DNA of 46,870 bases from Oxalobacteraceae bacterium. GTDB taxonomy: Bacteria > Pseudomonadota > Gammaproteobacteria > Burkholderiales > Burkholderiaceae_D. A model generated the notes under the pieces. It made no database searches. It saw only the letters and a program-made list of their open reading frames with translations, and had not been told where the DNA came from. Below, one piece after another: positions 10,715 through 17,422 of this stretch. A program made the translations under genes and the position numbers. Position 1 is the first letter of the stretch, and every line of letters starts with the position of its first letter. Location of the stretch: contig JAIXOW010000198.1 in NCBI GenBank assembly GCA_027486615.1, positions 1-46,870 of the forward strand. Direction: 5' to 3'.

Positions 10715-10745
10715 CACTGCAGTCGGGCCCGCAAAGGCTGCAGTG
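10715..10745 (-). other. Inverted repeat / possible RNA hairpin between dmpO1 and the transporter genes
   Basis: CACTGCAG (10715-10722) and CTGCAGTG (10738-10745), loop contains palindromic CGGGCCCG. Confidence 0.55.
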
Positions 10746-10763
10746 CTTTGCAAGATCCAGCAA

Positions 10764-11120
10764 TTAACCGCAGGAACCGCGTATTCCTTCTAAACCTGGT
10801 GTTCTAAATCTCAGTACAGATTTATGTGTGAATCCATGCTCTGCTAATGAGCTTTTCATGTTGGGTGTGAACATGGTGGCACTTTTAAACCACTGCACAC
10901 GCGTCCAATTTATGTTCTTAAATTGTGGATGCTGTCCATATAACTCAGGCAAAATCTTTTGCACCACATCTTCTAAGCTAGTCGACAACGAAATAGTCAC
11001 ACAACAAGGTGCGGAGAAAATCATGTGCTCATCCCATGCAACATAGAGCAAAGGCTGTGCAAAATTTTTCACCGCATCATGCGTTGAGTGCTCATAACTT
11101 CCAATCGCAGCCACGCTCAT
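10764..11120 (-). CDS. dmpO: Phenol hydroxylase P4 subunit (DmpO), first copy (O1)
   Basis: LPELYGQHPQFKNINWTRVQWFKSATMF..HKSVLRFRTPGLEG; paralogue of the ORF at 3477-3872. Confidence 0.85.
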   Translation of the reverse strand: MSVAAIGSYEHSTHDAVKNFAQPLLYVAWDEHMIFSAPCCVTISLSTSLEDVVQKILPELYGQHPQFKNINWTRVQWFKSATMFTPNMKSSLAEHGFTHKSVLRFRTPGLEGIRGSCG

Positions 11121-12679
11121 AGCTGTGCCTCCTGTGGATCTTGACCTGCACCCCAGTTTTCAAAATTCAATGCATCTTCTGAATTGGTAAAGTCACCATT
11201 GTCATGACCTTGTACGATCTGACAAAAATCAAGCACTGCTGCTTGTCTATCGAAGCCCGCTGTATTTTCTTGCACACCCGCGTTGTAGCAATGCCCTTGT
11301 AGGATTTGATGCGAGGCTAAATGTGCCTGACTATATTTTTCAGGTTCATTACTGAAAATTTCTTCGCAATGATCACTACAAAAATGGAACGCCTCACCTG
11401 CATGCTGTGTTTCACGATAGGCTGTCCAACGTCCACTACCTTGCTCTGTAAAAATCAAAGGAAATTGACAGGTTTGGCATTGCATAGGCACAGACTGATT
11501 ATTAAAGCGCTGACCTGCTGCATGTAGTTGTGCGTAATGTTCTAAACGTGGTCTGTACCAACGATCAAAACTATCCGGATATTTTTGACTCAACCAATCT
11601 AGCTCTGCCACTTCTGGCACCCAAGTATGAAATGCCAAGGTATGACCAAAGCCATAGTACGCATTCCATGCTTGATGACTGATATGGTCTTTCCCTTCAC
11701 AAGCTTGATCCCAACCTTTAGGTTTACGTAAACCGAGTTGCGCTAATTCTGCAAACAGCGCTTCACCTGGTTTTTGTACAAACATATCCCAGCCTTCTTT
11801 CCAGCTCATCATGCGCTTGGGCACCATGTAGTCTTGCATCATGGCGGCGAATGTCATCAAACGATAACTACGCCAAAACCATTTATCTATCCAACGCTGA
11901 ATGATGGGTAAGTTTGCTGCATCTTGTTGTAACAAAAATTTCACTGCTTCTTGTCCCATCGTCATATGACGAGAGCTATCGGACTGCGCGGTAAATCCGA
12001 CACTGACTGCAGAGAGATCACCGTTATGCGCTACTGCACTCATTAATGAGACAAATAATGGTCTAGTTAATAAATCATCGAATCCAAAACTTAAACCGAT
12101 TAAACGCTCAAAGGGACCTGCACTAAGAGCATCTTCCGCAAAACTTTTTGATACGCTTAAATACCATGCATGATCAAACCATTGCGGCGCATGATGCATA
12201 CCATTGAAATATTTATTGAAGTTTGAAATAGCATGCGTTTGATTTTGAAAGTGACGTAACTCATCAGCACTTTTCATTTGCGTAGCAATACGCAATGCAT
12301 CACCACGCAAACTACGACCTACTTGAGCAAAGCTACGATGTGCGTAATATTCATTCGGTGTAATGGCTTGAATAAATAGCTTCAGCAAATTCACGTAACG
12401 ACCATCACTTACACCGAGCTGACCATTATTTTGTGCAAAGGCATCGACAACTGCATACAGACGTTTTTCTTTTTCGCCTTGATATTTCCAGTAAGCGTCA
12501 CTAGTCAGACGGAATGGATCTTGCCACTTATCCCAGTCATGAACTTTGATGCCTTCATATTTATCATGCGGAAAAACTTTATCCATAGGCTGATAAGTTG
12601 TTTCCCAATGCAAGTCATGCGTCATCGCTGTGTAGCGATCATGCAAGCTATGCTTGTTTTTCTCAACGCGCTTGTCCAT
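11117..12679 (-). CDS. DmpN-like large oxygenase subunit, first copy (N1), diiron ligand set incomplete
   Basis: Full-length paralogue of 3875-5446 with NEYYAHR, ADELRHF, but FDDLLTR and SDSSRHM in place of FEYVLTN and SDESRHM; Zn-type CQTC...CSDHC retained. Confidence 0.93.
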   Translation of the reverse strand: MDKRVEKNKHSLHDRYTAMTHDLHWETTYQPMDKVFPHDKYEGIKVHDWDKWQDPFRLTSDAYWKYQGEKEKRLYAVVDAFAQNNGQLGVSDGRYVNLLKLFIQAITPNEYYAHRSFAQVGRSLRGDALRIATQMKSADELRHFQNQTHAISNFNKYFNGMHHAPQWFDHAWYLSVSKSFAEDALSAGPFERLIGLSFGFDDLLTRPLFVSLMSAVAHNGDLSAVSVGFTAQSDSSRHMTMGQEAVKFLLQQDAANLPIIQRWIDKWFWRSYRLMTFAAMMQDYMVPKRMMSWKEGWDMFVQKPGEALFAELAQLGLRKPKGWDQACEGKDHISHQAWNAYYGFGHTLAFHTWVPEVAELDWLSQKYPDSFDRWYRPRLEHYAQLHAAGQRFNNQSVPMQCQTCQFPLIFTEQGSGRWTAYRETQHAGEAFHFCSDHCEEIFSNEPEKYSQAHLASHQILQGHCYNAGVQENTAGFDRQAAVLDFCQIVQGHDNGDFTNSEDALNFENWGAGQDPQEAQL

Positions 12680-12721
12680 GTTTGAACTTTCGTTAGTGTG
12701 AGAAGATGGTCTCGGTGGCGA

Positions 12722-12991
12722 TTAGTGTTTCCAGCTCAATGTGAACTGGTCATCATCTTCATCAATGTTGCCTGATAGTGTGACTAAGTTGATATGCAAC
12801 TGCTGCAAATCATAAGGACGACCAATTTGTTCTTCTATGGTTTCGCGCTTAATCACTAATCTTCCAGGTGCATCAATTTTTACTAAGCCAGGTGAGTACA
12901 CCACTTGTGCTTCTGGATTGTCCGCTACGATTGCATCAACCAATGGGCGCGAATCTTCGTTAGATTGAAACGCAATAAAGACATTAGACAT
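12722..12991 (-). CDS. dmpM: Phenol hydroxylase effector/activator subunit P2
   Basis: MSNVFIAFQSNEDSRPLVDAIVADNPEAQVVYSPGLVKIDAPGRLVIKRETIEEQIGRPYDLQQ; MmoB/DmpM family. Confidence 0.9.
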   Translation of the reverse strand: MSNVFIAFQSNEDSRPLVDAIVADNPEAQVVYSPGLVKIDAPGRLVIKRETIEEQIGRPYDLQQLHINLVTLSGNIDEDDDQFTLSWKH

Positions 12992-13022
12992 AGTGCTGTT
13001 CTCCTAGATGACTGGTGGCTAC

Positions 13023-14021
13023 TTAAATAGCAAGTCCGGCTTTGGTTGCACGTGCATTGAGTGCCTCACGCGTCTCTTGCAATGCTTCTTGACCATGTTC
13101 ACCAAGAGCGATTTCTGCCACAGGTGCTAATGCTGCTTGAACACGATCCGACCAAATTTTTGTCCAGTCAGACATTAATGTTTTGTTCTCTGGAGATTCT
13201 GCTGCTGCAGCTTTGATGACAGCATCTACCCAACGCACACATTCGTCATGCCATTCAGGCATAAACGAAGTCAACATTGCTATCGCTGTGCCGCCCTTTA
13301 ATGTGAGATGTTCATCTACATAAGAGCCATAAATCAAAGGATAGAGTTGTCCGTCTAACGCTAAATTTTGCGCTACAAACATTTCCATAGGATCTTGAAT
13401 AACAAGTGTGTCTTCGACTAAGCGACGTAGTACCTGCCAACGTGGATCATTTAACCAATCATTTTTACCTGCATCGAGAATGCCTGGCTCATCGACCGCC
13501 AATCCTAAGCGTGTTAAATATTGGGCGATACCTAAATGATCCATAGAATGGAAAGTAGTGGCCGCTGTTAATGCAGTGCCATATCCATACGCCGCAATAA
13601 AGCAGTTATTCATATTCCCAGCCCAAGCCACATGACGCAGTGGCATTAAGACCTGACAAGCACTTGCACGCACCTCATCCGACATACGACCTAATAAACC
13701 ACGCGCTTCGACAAATTGATAATTCGCTTCAACAGCCTCTTGTTGACGCGCCCGCGCCATGGTCCAAGTTGCGTAGTAATACTGACGCGGATCTTTTAAG
13801 ACATACCAATCTTCGAGTTTGATTGCTGAGCGTGAAGCATCAAACAATTCATATTTAGGATCCCACGTAGGACGGTAGTGAAAATTCTGGGTAGGTTGTG
13901 CGCCAAAGGTAGCTTCTTGATAACGCGTAGCAGGCTTATCCCCACCGATGTAGCGCGCTACATGCGTAAAGGTGTTACGCGAAGGTTTAATTTCTTTAGC
14001 TTGTAAATCAATACTCGTCAT
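13023..14021 (-). CDS. dmpL: Phenol hydroxylase oxygenase beta subunit P1
   Basis: NFHYRPTWDPKYELFD, LKDPRQYYYATWTMARARQQEAVE; DmpL family. Confidence 0.92.
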   Translation of the reverse strand: MTSIDLQAKEIKPSRNTFTHVARYIGGDKPATRYQEATFGAQPTQNFHYRPTWDPKYELFDASRSAIKLEDWYVLKDPRQYYYATWTMARARQQEAVEANYQFVEARGLLGRMSDEVRASACQVLMPLRHVAWAGNMNNCFIAAYGYGTALTAATTFHSMDHLGIAQYLTRLGLAVDEPGILDAGKNDWLNDPRWQVLRRLVEDTLVIQDPMEMFVAQNLALDGQLYPLIYGSYVDEHLTLKGGTAIAMLTSFMPEWHDECVRWVDAVIKAAAAESPENKTLMSDWTKIWSDRVQAALAPVAEIALGEHGQEALQETREALNARATKAGLAI

Positions 14022-14295
14022 GACTTTGGTCTCCTAGCTTTTCACCCACGGCATTCGTGAGGAACTCCACTTTATTTTTTAAACAAAATTCATTGAATTG
14101 CTCTTCCGGCAGTACCAACTCGACCGACATATCTGGCCAACCTACAGAAAACTCAAAGGCAACTAAACCATTAGGTTGACGCTGCGTCACCCGCACAAAA
14201 CGACGCGCCAATGTTTCTGCATCGGTATTCACCGAATCCAATACCGAAATCGGCATGGGATTAGGTAAAGCATCTTTTGGATCACCACTGCTCAT
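14008..14295 (-). CDS. dmpK: Phenol hydroxylase assembly subunit P0
   Basis: RRFVRVTQRQPNGLVAFEFSVGWPDMSVELVLPEEQFNEFC; DmpK family, first gene of operon. Confidence 0.88.
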   Translation of the reverse strand: MSSGDPKDALPNPMPISVLDSVNTDAETLARRFVRVTQRQPNGLVAFEFSVGWPDMSVELVLPEEQFNEFCLKNKVEFLTNAVGEKLGDQSHDEY

Positions 14296-14344
14296 AAATA
14301 AGATTTCCGTTATAACAAGATATTCTATTTCGCTATATCTCTAA

Positions 14345-14360
14345 TGCAATTGGTGTGCCA
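14345..14360 (-). promoter_or_regulatory. Sigma-54 (-24/-12) promoter upstream of dmpK
   Basis: Minus strand TGGCAC-ACCAA-TTGCA, exact match to TGGCAC-N5-TTGCW. Confidence 0.88.
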
Positions 14361-14378
14361 GTGTTTCCTTCAGAAACT

Positions 14379-14396
14379 AAAAATATCGATATTTTT
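14379..14396. repeat. 18-bp perfect palindrome AAAAATATCGATATTTTT
   Basis: Read directly; core ATATCGATAT recurs at 14599-14608. Confidence 0.7.
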
Positions 14397-14491
14397 GAGT
14401 AATTCCTAGGTTTTTCATCATTTCGTGAATAAAAGAAATGTTCATATAAATAGCTCAGTTAACAAAAAAATCATATTTTCACTGGTCATTT

Positions 14492-14539
14492 TTTATCATT
14501 TGATGAAATTACTGGTAAGAAATTTCATCAAATGATAAA
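14492..14539. promoter_or_regulatory. Paired upstream activating sequences for a DmpR/XylR-type activator
   Basis: Perfect 19-bp inverted repeat TTTATCATTTGATGAAATT / AATTTCATCAAATGATAAA with 10-nt spacer; each 16-mer matches TTGATCAATTGATCAA at 13/16 positions. Confidence 0.75.
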
Positions 14540-14612
14540 GTCAGTGATGAATTGCTCAATAATCGAACATTTCAAAATGAACATCTTATTCAGCCCTTAT
14601 ATCGATATTTAA

Positions 14613-16289
14613 ATGGAATTTCCTAACCTGCCTCCCATGCCACAAGATGCCGACCTGCGGCGTTTGGTGCATTTTTCTGCGGGAGATGGTCGGATCTGGT
14701 TGGCTGGACATCGCATGCTTTTGTTGCATGTCGAGGCTTTGGGTGGATTGCGACGTGAATTAATGCAAACCATAGGCATTGCGCAAACCCGTCGCGTTTT
14801 AATGCGTGCAGGTTATGCGTCCGGTAGTCGCGATGCAGCACTTGCCAGACAAGTGCGACCGAATGCTTCACCTTATGAACAATTTACTGTTGGCCCTCAA
14901 CTTCATATGTTGGAGGGTGCAGTACAAGTCACCCCAGAAAAATTCGAATTGAATTTAGAAACCGGTGAACATTTGGGCATCTTCCGTTGGGATCATTCCT
15001 GGGAAGTTGAAACGCACACCAAGCATTTTGGCCAACAAACTGAACCAGTTTGTTGGATGCTGTGTGGTTATGCCTCTGGCTACGTTAGCGCTTTCATGGG
15101 ACAACCCGTCATTTATAGAGAAACGCAATGTGGTGCCTGCGGTCACTCACACTGCCTCATTGAGGGCAGACCCCTCAAAGACTGGCCAGATGGCGAGCAA
15201 CTTCAAGAAGATTACGCTGCTGATTCACTGCTGGTACGCATGGAAGACTTGCAAGCAGAAATTGAAAGTTTGAGAACTTCAATTAGTCCTAGCGACGATC
15301 TTGGTGAACTCATAGGACGATCAAAATCATTTCAGCAATCTATAGAACTATTACGTAAGGCGGCTGCCACACAAGTGACCGTCATGCTGACAGGAGAAAC
15401 GGGTGTTGGTAAAGAACGTTTTGCACGAACCCTGCATGGATTAAGCCAACGTGCGAATCAACCTTTTATTGCAGTTAATTGCGCAGCATTACCGCATGAA
15501 CTGATAGAAAGCGAGTTATTCGGCGCTGAAAAAGGCGCCTACACTGGCGCAGGTGCTGCTAGAGCTGGACGCTTTGAACGCGCTGATGGCGGCACTTTAT
15601 TCCTCGATGAATTAGGTGACTTGCCTTTAGCAGCGCAGGCTAAACTTTTACGCGTTTTACAAAATGGTGAAGTCGAACGATTAGGTTCTACCCAAGTTCG
15701 TAAAGTAGATGTTCGCGTTGTAGCAGCAACCAATGTGGATTTGGCTGCTGCTGTGGAAACTGGTCGTTTCCGTCGCGACTTGATGTATAGACTCAATGTC
15801 TATCCAATTGCGATCCCACCTCTGCGCGATCGAGTAGAAGACATAGAAGTTTTAGCCAATCATTTACTTAAAAAATTCATGGCGCAACACAATAAACGCG
15901 TAACAGGCATTACAGATCGCGCGCTGGATGCAATGCGAAATTATCCGTGGCCTGGCAATATTCGTGAACTTGAAAATCTGATTGAACGCGGACTTATCGT
16001 CACAGCAGCAGGGCAAATGGTGGATGTGGAAGATTTATTTACTATCCCACCAAGTTACGAACGTGTCTCGATTAATTCATCGGGTGAATTACAACAGAAT
16101 GCTAGTGCAGAATTTCATACCTTGTTTGAAGATTTACAAAAGCGTGGACTCAGTCTCGATGTATTAGAAGATGGTTTAATTCAAGAAGCAGTCTCACGAG
16201 CTGGTGGCAATTTATCTGCTGCCGCACGTTCACTAGGCCTCACTCGGCCTCAGCTAAGTTATCGCTTGCAGCGTATGCATAAAGAATAA
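14613..16289 (+). CDS. dmpR: Sigma-54-dependent aromatic-responsive activator (XylR_N / V4R / AAA+ / Fis HTH), DmpR/MopR type
   Basis: V4R zinc ligands with MopR-like spacing, Walker A GETGVGKE, GAYTGA loop, C-terminal HTH GNLSAAARSLGLTRPQLSYRL. Confidence 0.92.
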   Translation: MEFPNLPPMPQDADLRRLVHFSAGDGRIWLAGHRMLLLHVEALGGLRRELMQTIGIAQTRRVLMRAGYASGSRDAALARQVRPNASPYEQFTVGPQLHMLEGAVQVTPEKFELNLETGEHLGIFRWDHSWEVETHTKHFGQQTEPVCWMLCGYASGYVSAFMGQPVIYRETQCGACGHSHCLIEGRPLKDWPDGEQLQEDYAADSLLVRMEDLQAEIESLRTSISPSDDLGELIGRSKSFQQSIELLRKAAATQVTVMLTGETGVGKERFARTLHGLSQRANQPFIAVNCAALPHELIESELFGAEKGAYTGAGAARAGRFERADGGTLFLDELGDLPLAAQAKLLRVLQNGEVERLGSTQVRKVDVRVVAATNVDLAAAVETGRFRRDLMYRLNVYPIAIPPLRDRVEDIEVLANHLLKKFMAQHNKRVTGITDRALDAMRNYPWPGNIRELENLIERGLIVTAAGQMVDVEDLFTIPPSYERVSINSSGELQQNASAEFHTLFEDLQKRGLSLDVLEDGLIQEAVSRAGGNLSAAARSLGLTRPQLSYRLQRMHKE

Positions 16290-16328
16290 AAGATTTTATT
16301 AATATTTAAGAAAAGAAGAAGTCGTTTC

Positions 16329-17060
16329 GTGACAAAAAAAACTCTCAATAACAAATTACATTTAGCTGAAGCTAGTAATGTGACGGGCTATCGCACACTA
16401 ATTGAACGTGCTTATGAAGAGCTACGTGAAGATATCGTTAATGGAAAACTAGCCCCAGGCACTAAATTACTGATCGAGCATCTCAAAGATCGATATCAAG
16501 TTGGCGCTGGCACCTTACGTGAAGCATTAACCCGACTCTTAAGTGATGCTCTCGTTATTACAGAGGGACAACGAGGCTTTAAAGTAGCGCCAATTGCGAT
16601 TGAAGAGTTGATAGATATTACGCATTTACGCGTCACTATAGAAACTCAAGCTTTGCGTGACTCCATACGGCAAGGTGATGCGCAATGGCGCAAAGATTTA
16701 CAACAAAGCTACGAAATACTTTCGCAGTTTGAACAGCCACTACTGCCTGCTTATGCAAAAGACTGGGAAAAAGCTAATGCTAAATTTCATGTAGCTTTAC
16801 TCGCTGCCTGCAATTCACCTTGGACTTTGCGTGTCTTACATCAACTCACTCAAAATGGAGAGCGTTATCGTCGCTATGCGATAGGCTTACAAACTGAAAG
16901 AGATGTGCATAGCGAGCATGAATTAATTTTTAATGCTGCGATAGAAGGTAATGAAGCACGCGCTGCTTTAGCATTAGAAGCACATATACGCGCTACGCCA
17001 GAACTATTAATCAAAAGCGTACAAAAAGGGATTAATGTTTTTCATCAAAAACAAAATTAA
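16329..17060 (+). CDS. GntR-family (FCD) transcriptional regulator, GTG start
   Basis: RAYEELREDIVNGKLAPGTKLLIEHLKDRYQVGAGTLREALTRL wHTH plus FCD domain. Confidence 0.88.
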   Translation: MTKKTLNNKLHLAEASNVTGYRTLIERAYEELREDIVNGKLAPGTKLLIEHLKDRYQVGAGTLREALTRLLSDALVITEGQRGFKVAPIAIEELIDITHLRVTIETQALRDSIRQGDAQWRKDLQQSYEILSQFEQPLLPAYAKDWEKANAKFHVALLAACNSPWTLRVLHQLTQNGERYRRYAIGLQTERDVHSEHELIFNAAIEGNEARAALALEAHIRATPELLIKSVQKGINVFHQKQN

Positions 17061-17181
17061 CCTGCATCACTGCTGCTCAACATCAGGGAATTGATTCATT
17101 CCCTGATTACATCAAACTCCCCGCCTAGCTACATTCCTCATTTATTCCACCACTGGAATGTTCAATAACTCTACGTAAATT

Positions 17182-17215
17182 ATTTGACCTATATCTAGGT
17201 CAAATTTTTATCTTT
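17182..17215 (+). terminator. Possible Rho-independent terminator (or operator) between GntR gene and bcsA
   Basis: ATTTGACCTA-TATC-TAGGTCAAAT followed by T-rich TTTTATCTTTT; low GC stem. Confidence 0.45.
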
Positions 17216-17422
17216 TCTAAGGTTTAAACAATAAAAAAATTAATCTCTGCTTACTCTTATACAGCGATTTAAGCCTTTAAATTCAAAGTACTAGCTAAAC
17301 ATATCTCGTAAATTATTCGACTATTTCTTCGTAGCAATTTGACAATACATATTGAATGTTTCATTATTTTTACAACACTTTGAAAATGGAAAAATAAATA
17401 AAGCAAATTATTTCCAATTGAT

